The position numbers and the translations under genes are program-made. From Ignavibacteria bacterium (GTDB lineage Bacteria > Bacteroidota > Ignavibacteria > Kapaibacteriales > UBA961): DNA of 41,762 nucleotides. How positions within the stretch are numbered: position 1 is the first letter of the stretch; each line of letters starts with the position of its first letter. The notes under the pieces are model-generated. The model was not told the DNA's origin. It saw only the letters and a list, made by a program, of their open reading frames with translations, and did not search any database. Below, piece after piece: positions 1-8,667 of the stretch. The stretch lies in assembly GCA_016873735.1 (NCBI GenBank), contig VGWD01000020.1, positions 1 through 41,762 on the forward strand, in the 5' to 3' direction.

Positions 1-1
1 T

Positions 2-1132
2 ATACCCGGACAATATCCTGAAATTCCGCAATCAATCATATTGAGAAATGATGTGACAAGTCTTGTTGACATCACAAAGGAAAAAGCTCCTGAACTCGAA
101 AAAATCGGAATGATAACAAGTGCTTTGTGGACTGATGCCGACAATGATGATGATCTCGATCTTTGGGTGGTTGGTGAATGGATGGCCCCACGATTGTTCA
201 TAAACAATAATGGATATCTTGCTGAATCCACTATTGCAAAAACTGAATTGGAGGGATTATCCGGACAATATCATAGCATTGCCTCCGCTGATATTGACAA
301 TGATGGGGATATGGATTATGTTCTTGGAAATCTTGGAAAAAATACCCGATATAAACCTACAAGGCAAGAGCCGATTGAATTATATGCCAAGGATTATGAT
401 GAAAATGGAAGCATGGATCTGATCATGACATATTTCAATTTCGGAAAAAAATACCCGGTGAGAATGAGAGCGCCATTATATGCTCAAATTCCAACGCTTA
501 CCAGGCGCTTTCAAACATATCATCAATATGGCTCTGCAACATTTGAAGATATATTTGGTGCAGATCTCAAGGGCACCAAACAATTAAAAGCTTATGATTA
601 TGAAACGATGTGGCTTGAGAATCGTGGTGGTGAGCATTTTGTAAAACATGCATTACCAATCGAAACGCAATTTTCGCCTGTATATGGAATTCTTTGTGAA
701 GATTTCAATGCCGATGGCGCAATGGATATCATGACGATTGGAAATTTCAATGGACCTGATCCGGAAATGTTTCGCTATGACAATAGTCTCGGTTGTGTTA
801 TGCTTGGCAATGGAGCCGGTGAATTCACGGCTCTACCATCATTGCAAAGTGGAATTGTTGTACCGAAAGACGGAAGAAGCATGGTGATGATGAAGCATGA
901 TCAGCAATCATGTGACATCATCATGGGGGTTAATTCTCAAGCGGCTCAAGCATATAGATTGACATTGCCAAAGGGTGCAACAATACAAAATGGGAAGCCG
1001 GGTGGATCACTGATGGTACAATTGAAGAATGGGAAAAAACAGAAAAAAGAATTTCCTTTTGGAAGTGGATATTATTCTCAAAGCCCCGGAATCTTTATCC
1101 TTCCAAAAGATGCAAAAGTGCTTCAAAAATGA
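2..1132 (+). CDS. VCBS/FG-GAP repeat protein, 5'-truncated by the window edge
   Basis: The reading frame is open back to the first base, so the true start lies outside; the TTG at 41 is not a credible start because recognisable sequence precedes it. The protein carries several Ca2+-binding FG-GAP/VCBS repeats with Asp/Asn-rich loops of the type DADNDDDLDL, DIDNDGDMDY, DYDENGSMDL and DFNADGAMDI, which normally form blades of an extracellular beta-propeller. The C-terminal about 60 residues resemble the ASPIC/UnbV-type tail (a dGk..q..e.. stretch followed by GSGYYSQS). Such proteins in the Bacteroidota group are secreted or surface-attached, and their substrates are mostly unknown. Its last 10 bases overlap the 3' end of the convergent DUF5683 gene. 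Family assignment is good; the biological role is not known. Confidence 0.85.
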   Translation: MPGQYPEIPQSIILRNDVTSLVDITKEKAPELEKIGMITSALWTDADNDDDLDLWVVGEWMAPRLFINNNGYLAESTIAKTELEGLSGQYHSIASADIDNDGDMDYVLGNLGKNTRYKPTRQEPIELYAKDYDENGSMDLIMTYFNFGKKYPVRMRAPLYAQIPTLTRRFQTYHQYGSATFEDIFGADLKGTKQLKAYDYETMWLENRGGEHFVKHALPIETQFSPVYGILCEDFNADGAMDIMTIGNFNGPDPEMFRYDNSLGCVMLGNGAGEFTALPSLQSGIVVPKDGRSMVMMKHDQQSCDIIMGVNSQAAQAYRLTLPKGATIQNGKPGGSLMVQLKNGKKQKKEFPFGSGYYSQSPGIFILPKDAKVLQK

Positions 1133-1638
1133 TAAGAAGCATGAATTCTACCCATGCCATTTATAGGGTCGGGGAGGATCGTGAATGACAGATCATCGCT
1201 AACATCAAATTCCAGCATATGAGCACCTACATATGCATCCACTGCCGCCAATCCATAGACCCCCAATAACCATAATGCATTCAAATCTCGAGCATTATTG
1301 TAAAACTCTTTCTCACGAATTGCTTGCCTTACTCTAGAGTCGGAAGCACTTAGTCCTTGAGAGAGCAGACCTTCATATAAAGCCGTCTTTTCTTTGAACA
1401 AATCATTATATGATGCTATCTGATATGCAAAGAACAATGCTGTTCCGGCCGCAATGGGTGCCTTCCAATAAGATCCTACATAGATTTGCCCAAGTCCGGG
1501 AAACAAAGCGGTATAAGCAATTGCAAGTGAGGGTGATTTTTGCTGCGGAATAGGAGTTGAAATCGTGGTTGAATCCTGAGCGAAAACCACCATTGAACAA
1601 CATGCAAACAACATGATATGTATGCACATGGATTTCAT
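1123..1638 (-). CDS. DUF5683-family exported protein
   Basis: A 171-residue protein with an N-terminal signal peptide ending in VVFAQ, so cleavage probably leaves an N-terminal Gln. After a short linker comes the hallmark segment FPGLGQIYVGSYWKAP, followed by a hydrophobic stretch and a second membrane-like segment (LLGVYGLAAVDAYVGAH), which matches DUF5683 as I remember it. The function of this family is unknown. The ATG overlaps the stop of the upstream tatA/B-like gene by four bases (ATGA), so translation is probably coupled. It is the last gene of the purS-purQ-tatA-tatA/B run. The 3' end overlaps the VCBS gene on the other strand by 10 bases and no terminator is visible. Confidence 0.75.
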   Translation of the reverse strand: MKSMCIHIMLFACCSMVVFAQDSTTISTPIPQQKSPSLAIAYTALFPGLGQIYVGSYWKAPIAAGTALFFAYQIASYNDLFKEKTALYEGLLSQGLSASDSRVRQAIREKEFYNNARDLNALWLLGVYGLAAVDAYVGAHMLEFDVSDDLSFTILPDPINGMGRIHASYHF

Positions 1639-1985
1639 GGACGTTCAGGCGATTGATCAGAGTAGTTTGGTGGATCTTGTTCAAACAAAGGGATAGATCC
1701 ATCAGCAGGTTTGATGGTGATTGATTCTGTCACATCCGCAGTAATTTCGGTTGTCATATCTTGATTGGAATCAACCGACTGATGAATCGTGGCATTAAGA
1801 CTCGTTTGCTTTTCCACTTCAGTGGATATATCCCTGATTTGTGTTTTTAGGTCTTCTTGTGCTTGACGGAAATACCGAATCCCTTTCCCGATGGCTTGCA
1901 TGATCTCGGGAATTTTTTTTGGACCGAACAACATCAATATTGCAAGGCCGATCAGAAGAAACTCAGCACCACCGATATCAAACAT
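1635..1985 (-). CDS. TatA/TatB-family twin-arginine translocase subunit, TatB-like
   Basis: A 116-residue protein with the TatA/B architecture: a short periplasmic N-terminus (MFDIGGAEF), one membrane helix, the hinge FGPKKIPEI, an amphipathic helix, then a polar tail of about 60 residues with coiled-coil character. The MFDIG start and the longer charged tail are closer to TatB than to TatA, while the FGPKK hinge is common to both. It lies directly after a shorter TatA gene, and TatC is encoded about 39 kb away in the same window, so a TatA plus TatB-like plus TatC system is likely. Whether it acts as a true TatB (receptor complex) or a second TatA (pore) cannot be settled from sequence alone. 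Confidence 0.85.
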   Translation of the reverse strand: MFDIGGAEFLLIGLAILMLFGPKKIPEIMQAIGKGIRYFRQAQEDLKTQIRDISTEVEKQTSLNATIHQSVDSNQDMTTEITADVTESITIKPADGSIPLFEQDPPNYSDQSPERP

Positions 1986-2015
1986 AATTGTCGATTCTCA
2001 TTATACGTACTGAAT

Positions 2016-2198
2016 TTATTCGCTTTTTGGCGTATCATTCTTTGCATCTTTCTCATCATTTGAATTGGCCGCATTCTTGAATTCGCGAATTCCGCTGCCA
2101 AGTCCACGCATCAATTCAGGAATTTTCTTTGCCCCGAACAGGATGATGATGACCAATAAAATGATGAGCCATTCTGAACCACCGGGTAGGAAACCCAT
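2016..2198 (-). CDS. tatA: Sec-independent protein translocase protein TatA
   Basis: A 60-residue protein with the complete minimal TatA layout: short N-terminus with the conserved Glu (GGSEWL), one hydrophobic helix, the hinge LFGAKKIPEL, the amphipathic helix GLGSGIREFKNA, and a short acidic/polar tail. TatA oligomers form the translocation path for folded proteins with twin-arginine signals. A Shine-Dalgarno-like GAGAGG lies a few bases upstream of the ATG. It sits 26 bases after purQ and 30 bases before the TatB-like gene, so it appears to be transcribed with purS-purQ. Confidence 0.92.
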   Translation of the reverse strand: MGFLPGGSEWLIILLVIIILFGAKKIPELMRGLGSGIREFKNAANSNDEKDAKNDTPKSE

Positions 2199-2224
2199 AA
2201 TAACCTCTCAAGAAAATGAAGGTA

Positions 2225-2923
2225 TCAATACAAACCAACTGTTTGCATGAGTGAAGTAAACACGCCAAGACCATCGCTATTGCCGAGTAATGGATCACAG
2301 CAACGCTCAGGATGAGGCATCATGCCAAGCACATTTCCTTTATCATTCAATATGCCGGCAATATTATTGATGGAACCATTGGGATTTGCCTCGATGGTTG
2401 CATTGCCATTTGCATCGCAATATCGGAAAGCAATCCTTTGCTCTTGTTCCAAAATGTGAATCGTTTGTTCATCGGCAAAATAATTTCCTTCTCCATGAGC
2501 AATCGGTACTCGTAAGATTTGTCCTTGATCGAATGAAGACGTGAACGGCGAAAGTATCTGCTCAGTGCGAAGATGAATGTCCTTACAAATGAATGACAGC
2601 GAAACATTCCGCAACAATACACCTGGTAAGAGACCCGATTCAGTCAGAATTTGAAATCCATTGCATATGCCTAGCACGAATCTTCCTTGCTCCGCATGCT
2701 TGCGCACAGCAGACATAATCGGAGAAACCCTGGCAATTGCTCCACAGCGTAGATAGTCACCATAAGAAAATCCACCCGGAAGAATCACGCAATCAATGTC
2801 TGAAGGAATGATGGTATCCTTATGCCATAACATCTGTGCCTGAGCACCTGCACTATGTGAAGTTGCATACCATGCATCATGATCGCAATTGGAACCGGGA
2901 AAAACGACTATGCCGAATTTCAT
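2225..2923 (-). CDS. purQ: Phosphoribosylformylglycinamidine synthase, glutaminase subunit PurQ
   Basis: Class I glutamine amidotransferase subunit of FGAM synthase, which releases ammonia from glutamine for step four of de novo purine synthesis. It works with PurL and PurS. The 232-residue protein starts at [14 protein letters not shown]; the frame is open further upstream, but the ATG at 2923 gives the family's standard N-terminus and overlaps the purS stop by four bases (ATGA). Visible motifs are [15 protein letters not shown], the nucleophile Cys87 in LGICNGFQ, and the His204/Glu206 pair in MMPHPERC. Length is normal for the family. PurL is not in the window. Confidence 0.95.
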   Translation of the reverse strand: MKFGIVVFPGSNCDHDAWYATSHSAGAQAQMLWHKDTIIPSDIDCVILPGGFSYGDYLRCGAIARVSPIMSAVRKHAEQGRFVLGICNGFQILTESGLLPGVLLRNVSLSFICKDIHLRTEQILSPFTSSFDQGQILRVPIAHGEGNYFADEQTIHILEQEQRIAFRYCDANGNATIEANPNGSINNIAGILNDKGNVLGMMPHPERCCDPLLGNSDGLGVFTSLMQTVGLY

Positions 2924-3192
2924 GCATGCTCTCCAACTGAAATTTCTTCCAATGCAATGTGATGATCTTCCATGATCGGATTGGCTATTATATTCTTGCA
3001 CGCGTCATCAACAATTGACATTGCTTGTTGCGCATCTGCTGCATGGACTGTCAATTCCACATATTTTCCTATGCGAACTTGATCAATCGATGTAAAATTT
3101 GTCGAATGGAGTGCATGTTCAACCGTTTTCCCTTGCACATCGAGGATGCTCTTGCGCAAAGTGATGGTTATCATTGCTTTGAAATGCTTCAT
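2920..3192 (-). CDS. purS: Phosphoribosylformylglycinamidine synthase subunit PurS
   Basis: A 90-residue PurS, the small subunit that bridges PurQ and PurL in the three-part FGAM synthase. The characteristic start of the domain ([19 protein letters not shown]) is followed by the RIGKYVEL strand and a C-terminal Ile/Glu-rich strand. The start at 3192 is chosen because it gives the usual few residues before the first strand; Met7 (3174) is an alternative. No Shine-Dalgarno is evident. A TATTTTTG box (3226-3233, minus strand) lies 34 bases upstream and is probably its -7 promoter element. It is the first gene of the purS-purQ-tatA-tatA/B-DUF5683 run. Confidence 0.92.
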   Translation of the reverse strand: MKHFKAMITITLRKSILDVQGKTVEHALHSTNFTSIDQVRIGKYVELTVHAADAQQAMSIVDDACKNIIANPIMEDHHIALEEISVGEHA

Positions 3193-3225
3193 TGAAAAAT
3201 CCGATGTGATGTAGGATCATTGGCT

Positions 3226-3233
3226 CAAAAATA
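3226..3233 (-). promoter_or_regulatory. Probable -7 promoter element of the purS run
   Basis: Minus-strand TATTTTTG, a perfect match to the Bacteroidota -7 consensus TAnnTTTG, 34 bases before the purS ATG. The -33 TTTG element is not recognisable at the usual 19-21 base distance, so this is a partial match only. Confidence 0.45.
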
Positions 3234-3241
3234 CGAAATCC

Positions 3242-4006
3242 TTAGTTATTCAGGGCATTCCCATGGCTCATGGCCTTATTGCGGGTTAATTCAATGTAGA
3301 GTATGGTACCAAATGCAAAGATCATCCCGATTCCAAGCATTCTGAGGCATGCTGTCACCATGAGCGATATTCTCCCCAACTGTTCATGAATGGGAATAAT
3401 GGCCAAGTCCATGACATACTCAATTGCAGTTATACATAGGGATGCAACTATAAAGATAAATAGCGAAAAGGCAAATGGTTTCAATGCATGATTACGAATC
3501 AATTGTATCCCCACTTGTATTGCCTGTAATGGGGAACAGCGTTCATGAAGCAGGATTGGAATCATCACTGTACTTGCTGACATAATATAGATTCCCGGAG
3601 CGACACACAATATGATTCCAATGGTAGAAGTGAATAGAACCAAGAATCCAATTGTGCTTATACTCACAAATGATGATTGAATTAATTCACGCAGCTTTGC
3701 ATCGTCGGGCTTTTCGCCATGAATCAGGCAATGAAACGTGAATGACGATGAGGTGCTTATGGCAAGCATCAATCCAAGAAAAGTAAAAAATGTAATTCCT
3801 GCAATTAACCAGATATGATCATCAATAGTGAACTGAGCCAGAGTTATGATGGAAGGTTCTTTCAATGGAGAAGCAGGAATGCTACTTAGAAATGAAGCAA
3901 TGCAGATGGGTATGCCGGCATATTTTAATATATAACCAATCAAGGAAAAACCATGATCAGAGATATACTCCATGAATATCGACAAAAGGTCAGGAAAACG
4001 TATCAT
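3242..4006 (-). CDS. Polytopic membrane protein of unknown function (DUF975/YciC-like)
   Basis: A 254-residue protein with about six hydrophobic segments. The middle segment APGIYIMSASTVMIPI followed by LLHERCSPLQAIQVGIQLIR resembles the PGIY...P-L-x-E-x-x-x-x-x-A-L-x-x-S motif of DUF975/YciC-like and glycerophosphodiester phosphodiesterase membrane-domain proteins, which are integral membrane proteins of unknown activity. The match is by eye and weak. It is divergent from the methyltransferase gene at 4106, with about 100 bases between them, and ends just before the purS promoter region. Confidence 0.6.
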   Translation of the reverse strand: MIRFPDLLSIFMEYISDHGFSLIGYILKYAGIPICIASFLSSIPASPLKEPSIITLAQFTIDDHIWLIAGITFFTFLGLMLAISTSSSFTFHCLIHGEKPDDAKLRELIQSSFVSISTIGFLVLFTSTIGIILCVAPGIYIMSASTVMIPILLHERCSPLQAIQVGIQLIRNHALKPFAFSLFIFIVASLCITAIEYVMDLAIIPIHEQLGRISLMVTACLRMLGIGMIFAFGTILYIELTRNKAMSHGNALNN

Positions 4007-4105
4007 TGAAGTTGGAATATTGTGTAGAGAGAAGTTTATGCCTCAAACTTATGAAATCATTCTCATGCATTGGCATAGTCTTGAATCAGTTTTGTAAATT
4101 TGAAT

Positions 4106-5341
4106 ATGAATACAACCATGCAGCAATACATAGACAGTCTTCTTTCAATGAATAAAGAAGATGCGCGAATCATCATCACAATATCGAATCCTTATGGGAA
4201 GGAAGCAATTCATGTACCCGGAAAAGAAGATGCATACAATCATTGCAAAAAAATCATCATTCATCATGATTCATCCTCATTTGGATTAATGCTGATTGAC
4301 ATCATCACGAATGACAAGTCATATACTCATTCAATCGCTTTATCCAATGATGAAGATAGGATGGACATACTGAATGCATTATCTCTCTTGCCATTCAAAC
4401 AATGGCATTTGCAGACACCTGCGAAAGACCTCTATATCAAACGTTCTCCCTTAACTAGCCGCGGACAAACTATTCTGCATCGTTTTACAAAGCCGTCAAA
4501 AATGCATTGGACATCAAACGCTGAAGACCTCATGCCGATTAGCCCCGGACATGATGCTCGATTGCTTCATGCTATTGGAATTGCCGATGCACAGTATGCG
4601 ATTATTCCCGTAATGCGTGACAAGTATGTTCAAATCAATCACTTCATTCGAATATTCGAACAATATGCAACGGAACTAATCGAGCCGATTCAGATTATTG
4701 ATTGTGGCTGCGGACAGGCATATCTCAGCATTGCATTATTGTGGTATTTGCGAAATACGAAAAGAAAAGACGCTACATTGATTGGAATCGAGCAGAATGG
4801 AGAATTGATTGCCTCTTGCAATGCTACAATCAATAGTCTTGACATGCAGAATCATGCATCATTTTCGAATAATGCGATTGCGCATTGGAACGATCTATTG
4901 AGTGAAAAGGGAAGCATCGCACTTATTGCCTTGCATGCCTGTGATACCGCCACTGATGATGCACTTGCCTTGGCGATTGCTCGTAATGCAGATATTATTC
5001 TCGCTGCACCATGTTGCCATCATTATGTTCAGCAACAAATGGATATTGCGATAATCCCTGCCGAAGAATCCTTTCTATTGCGTGATGGAATCATGAAAGA
5101 ACGATTGGGTGACATGCTCACTGATTCCATGCGCAGAGATATATTGATTTCCGAGGGATACTCAGCTGACTTGATTGAGTTTACCGCCTTGGAGCACACA
5201 GCGAAAAATGTGATGATACGAGCAAAAAAAGTTCGCAATATGCCCCATAAACACAAAGAAGATGCTAGAAAACGATGGATGCAGGCAAGAGATCGCTGGC
5301 ACGTGGAGCCAAAACTTGCAAAGCTGATCTCTAAAGAGTGA
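4106..5341 (+). CDS. SAM-dependent methyltransferase, Methyltransf_32/METTL25-like
   Basis: A 411-residue protein. An N-terminal region of about 180 residues that I do not recognise precedes a class I methyltransferase fold. The SAM-binding glycine loop is IIDCGCGQAYLSIAL, the next acidic strand is LIGIEQNGE, and the family-specific ALHACDTATDDAL and APCCHHYV segments follow. The CCHH/PCCYH-type motif is shared with METTL25/RRNAD1-like proteins, whose bacterial relatives are uncharacterised. The C-terminus ends in a basic helix. The ATG at 4106 is chosen over an in-frame TTG at 4100; ATG 4118 is also possible. The last 11 bases overlap the convergent gene ending at 5331. The substrate is unknown. 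Confidence 0.75.
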   Translation: MNTTMQQYIDSLLSMNKEDARIIITISNPYGKEAIHVPGKEDAYNHCKKIIIHHDSSSFGLMLIDIITNDKSYTHSIALSNDEDRMDILNALSLLPFKQWHLQTPAKDLYIKRSPLTSRGQTILHRFTKPSKMHWTSNAEDLMPISPGHDARLLHAIGIADAQYAIIPVMRDKYVQINHFIRIFEQYATELIEPIQIIDCGCGQAYLSIALLWYLRNTKRKDATLIGIEQNGELIASCNATINSLDMQNHASFSNNAIAHWNDLLSEKGSIALIALHACDTATDDALALAIARNADIILAAPCCHHYVQQQMDIAIIPAEESFLLRDGIMKERLGDMLTDSMRRDILISEGYSADLIEFTALEHTAKNVMIRAKKVRNMPHKHKEDARKRWMQARDRWHVEPKLAKLISKE

Positions 5342-7211
5342 TATCTGTTTGAAAATGACACTCAGTTTCCATGTTTCCTTGTATTTCCATCAAACCACTA
5401 CCCAAGGTCTGTTCTCGAGGTTTATGTCTTTGCCTTATTAATAAAGAACAACTCCAATTCTTATAATCATATCCAATCTTCGCCCCGAGCATTGTCATGA
5501 TTCCATATAATGGTTCAATCAACAATTGTCCAGGCAGCCCTGTTTCCGGAAGATATAATGCAGAAGTAAATGAATCGGTATTGGACCAAGCAAAACGAAA
5601 TGACCAATTCCAAGGATGTGTTTTCTTTGCGGACTTCAATTCAAAGGAATATCCGATTCCTCTATTTGCGATCTGATTCAATTCATGATGATGATATTCA
5701 ACTCTGAAGATGGCATTCATTGAGGTATTTGAATGTGTATAGTCGCATCGGGCTCTCCATGAATATTCATATGTAGAAGTAATCCTTGCAGGTGCTTGCA
5801 ATTCATGCATGATTCTACACAAGATGCGGGACTCTTTGTTTTTTGAAGAAAGTTGTAGTATTGATCGCATTCCTCGCTTGCGTGTATCACGATTATGTGG
5901 TACCGAAACATTTGCATACATTTCAAATGAAGATGCATAATCAATTGATTCATATTCACCATTGAATAGTGCTTGAATGCCCATGTCATTTCCCGGGAAT
6001 CCAAATCTACCTGGAGAAACTCCGAGTGGAGAATGCAGTTCGGAATCAAAGTATCGGATGATGCATGCCTGTTGTTGGTTTTGAGCACGATGATGAAACA
6101 TCAATAATCCACCTGCATGGGCTCTTTTGTCAATCAATGCATTTCCGGAAATAGTCAATGTCTTGTTTGACCATTGATAGTCCAAAGAGCTAAGAAATTG
6201 TTCTTTCTCGCCTATGTTCCTTGCAGAAGGAGCAATGTCTGCATCGTAGAATTGATACAAAGCAGAAATTGCAAATGAATGTGAATCATGATTCATTTCT
6301 CCAAAACATGCCAGCCGCTGTTCCTTGACACCTTCCCTATAAGTTAATTCAGTGATTGTTCTGGCATATGTGATGGCAGGAAAGCCCGTTAATTCATGAT
6401 TGTCATTACGATATGCATAGCGATTTCTCGATGCATAGATCATTCCACCATACAATGCAATGCCAAATGGATTTGAACGATGCTGAAGAGAAATCCCTCT
6501 AAAATTTGAATGTTCAATCAAGGATGTATTAGGTCGGATAGACGTTGACCAATGAAGAGCTCTCTGTGTTGGTTTGGTTGCATTCGGCATGGATATACCG
6601 GAAGAAAATACTGTACCTAAACCTGTTTGAATTGTCTGATCCCCAATAATGAGCATAAGATTATGTTGTGAATATGAAAGCGCTCCATGAAGCATGCCGT
6701 GCAAATATGTTTCCCCTGAATGTTTTCCATATGAAAATGATGTTGTGACATTGTTATTTCCAATGAGAATGCGATTCATGAAAGCTTCCTCGGAACCAAG
6801 GAAAGCATGTTGTACAAAGCCACGACTTTTCTGCAGGGTTGATGACAATCTTGTGCGAATTCTACCCGAGAAAACCGATGAAGATGAAAGATTGGTGCAA
6901 TTGAGCAATAGTGTTGCAACTGAAGAATCTAATGAATGAGGGAAGAGGGAAATCAAGTCATTCACAGACTCAATATGTGGGTATTGTTTCAGAATGCTTT
7001 TGCACTCACGAATGAAGGCAGTAGAAATGCCCGGTATATTTGCCAATGCATCCGGAGACTCTCTTAGATTGATTGGATGAGCCATATAATAGTCCATGGC
7101 ATCAATAAGTAAGAAAGATTCCGTCATACCGGATTCATCACCTCCTATGGCATCATCTTGTGCATAGACAAAAGATGCAAAGAGTGACGAAAGCAAAAGA
7201 ATGCTCGCCAT
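5331..7211 (-). CDS. Exported protein with ComEA-like helix-hairpin-helix and predicted beta-barrel
   Basis: A 626-residue protein. A signal peptide ends at SFVYAQ. Residues about 46-95 contain a helix-hairpin-helix of ComEA type (PINLRESPDALANIPGIS then ESVNDLISL). The remaining about 500 residues are rich in alternating polar/aromatic strands ending in aromatic residues, as in outer-membrane beta-barrels. Proteins with this layout are common in Bacteroidota and their function is not established, as far as I know. HHH units usually bind DNA backbones, so a role with DNA or as a structural domain at the periplasmic side is possible. It is the last gene of the porX-tsaE-tatD-MATE run, 25 bases after the MATE gene. 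The 3' end overlaps the methyltransferase gene. Confidence 0.65.
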   Translation of the reverse strand: MASILLLSSLFASFVYAQDDAIGGDESGMTESFLLIDAMDYYMAHPINLRESPDALANIPGISTAFIRECKSILKQYPHIESVNDLISLFPHSLDSSVATLLLNCTNLSSSSVFSGRIRTRLSSTLQKSRGFVQHAFLGSEEAFMNRILIGNNNVTTSFSYGKHSGETYLHGMLHGALSYSQHNLMLIIGDQTIQTGLGTVFSSGISMPNATKPTQRALHWSTSIRPNTSLIEHSNFRGISLQHRSNPFGIALYGGMIYASRNRYAYRNDNHELTGFPAITYARTITELTYREGVKEQRLACFGEMNHDSHSFAISALYQFYDADIAPSARNIGEKEQFLSSLDYQWSNKTLTISGNALIDKRAHAGGLLMFHHRAQNQQQACIIRYFDSELHSPLGVSPGRFGFPGNDMGIQALFNGEYESIDYASSFEMYANVSVPHNRDTRKRGMRSILQLSSKNKESRILCRIMHELQAPARITSTYEYSWRARCDYTHSNTSMNAIFRVEYHHHELNQIANRGIGYSFELKSAKKTHPWNWSFRFAWSNTDSFTSALYLPETGLPGQLLIEPLYGIMTMLGAKIGYDYKNWSCSLLIRQRHKPREQTLGSGLMEIQGNMETECHFQTDITL

Positions 7212-7236
7212 GAAAGCCCCTGATCATGTTGTGAGA

Positions 7237-8637
7237 TTAAATCTGCACGGTCAACCATTTACCTGATCGATATTGTTGATAGCCGATTGCAGTCAATGCA
7301 ATATAGCTTAATACAACACCGATCCAAATGCCGGATTCATGAAGCGGTGTATAATGGGAGAGAATGAAGGCCAAAGGGATTTGTATCAAGACAAGTGAGA
7401 TAAACACGATCATCATGCTTCTTGCTGCAGCACCTGAGCCACTGATCACGCGAAGAGTGATTGAGCCAATAGCAAAGAAGATATATCCAAAACAAGCAAT
7501 GCGAAGATATTCAACGGTTTCTCGAATAATTGCAGGGTCATTGGTATAAATGCGTGCAAAGTATTCTCCAAAGAGATAAGTCAAAACTGCAAGCACACCC
7601 AGCAAGAGAGTAAGCTGTCGTACTGCTGATCGGTAGAACAATACTATCCTATGCTCTTGTCTGGCGCCAAGGTTTTGTCCGGTTGCTGTTTCTAGTGCTA
7701 TACCCATTGCAAACACAGACATGAATGCAAATAGATCAACTTTCAGTCCAAGAGTATATGCCGCAAGTGTGATTTTCGGATCAAAATTAGAAGCAAATTT
7801 GAAGAGGGCCAAGCGGCTTATGCTTACGGAAAACATTTGCAGTGAAGACCATACCCCTTGCTTGATGATTTTGAACAAAAGTGGAACATCAAAAGCAAAT
7901 CCTTTGAGTTTGAGATTGAGTCCCGCCTTTCCCGAGATAATCATCGAAAGTGAAATCATTGCTCCAATAATCTGAGATGCCGCCGTTGCAATACCCGCAC
8001 CAAGCATTCCATATGCGGGTATGAATTCCCATCCGAAAATCAATAAAGGAGCAAGTATGGCATTGATGATTGTCGTTAATAACAGAATCGACATAGGATA
8101 GACTGAATTGCCTGATGATCGGATGATTGCATTGATTTGGAATGTGACGAAATTTCCGGGAACACCAAAGAGCAAAGCATAAAGATAGATTTCTGTGAAG
8201 GCATAGACTTGTGGGTCTTTATCAAGTCCGAGTGCTGTGAGTGTCATCGGCAAAAACAAACCGAGAATGATTGCAAGCACAGTTGAAAAAACCAACATCG
8301 TCATGATACCCTGTGTTGCAGTATATGAAGCTTCATCACGATTACCCTCGCCAATTCTTCTTGCAACAATAATCCCCGTGCCAATTGCAAAGCCACTTCC
8401 GAAATTGAAAATCATGAATCCCAATTGTTCGCTAACCCCGATTGCTGCAATGGCTGCAGACCCTAGCTTGCTTACGAAAAATGTATCTATCCAAGAGTAT
8501 AACATATTCACGATGAAACTGAAAGCCAGCGGCAAAGCAAATATGCGTAATGTTGAATCTACCGGGCCATTGAGAAGATCAACGCCCATTCTTTGTTGTT
8601 TTGGTGCTTCGGAATCTGAAGTTGTGCTAGTATTCAT
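7237..8637 (-). CDS. MATE-family multidrug/Na+ efflux transporter
   Basis: A 466-residue integral membrane protein with about twelve hydrophobic helices in two similar halves. Typical MATE features are visible: DLLNGPVDSTLRIFALPLA at the start, YSWIDTFFVSKLG in the first helices, GFAIGTGIIVARRIGEGN, and the second-half equivalent ALETATGQNLGARQEHR. These proteins export drugs or metabolites against a Na+ or H+ gradient across the inner membrane. The length is normal. It follows the TatD/beta-barrel gene by 30 bases and precedes the HHH/beta-barrel gene by 25 bases, so it is probably in the same transcript. The substrate cannot be predicted. Confidence 0.92.
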   Translation of the reverse strand: MNTSTTSDSEAPKQQRMGVDLLNGPVDSTLRIFALPLAFSFIVNMLYSWIDTFFVSKLGSAAIAAIGVSEQLGFMIFNFGSGFAIGTGIIVARRIGEGNRDEASYTATQGIMTMLVFSTVLAIILGLFLPMTLTALGLDKDPQVYAFTEIYLYALLFGVPGNFVTFQINAIIRSSGNSVYPMSILLLTTIINAILAPLLIFGWEFIPAYGMLGAGIATAASQIIGAMISLSMIISGKAGLNLKLKGFAFDVPLLFKIIKQGVWSSLQMFSVSISRLALFKFASNFDPKITLAAYTLGLKVDLFAFMSVFAMGIALETATGQNLGARQEHRIVLFYRSAVRQLTLLLGVLAVLTYLFGEYFARIYTNDPAIIRETVEYLRIACFGYIFFAIGSITLRVISGSGAAARSMMIVFISLVLIQIPLAFILSHYTPLHESGIWIGVVLSYIALTAIGYQQYRSGKWLTVQI

Positions 8638-8667
8638 GTATCATAATCCCATCAAGAACATGACGGG

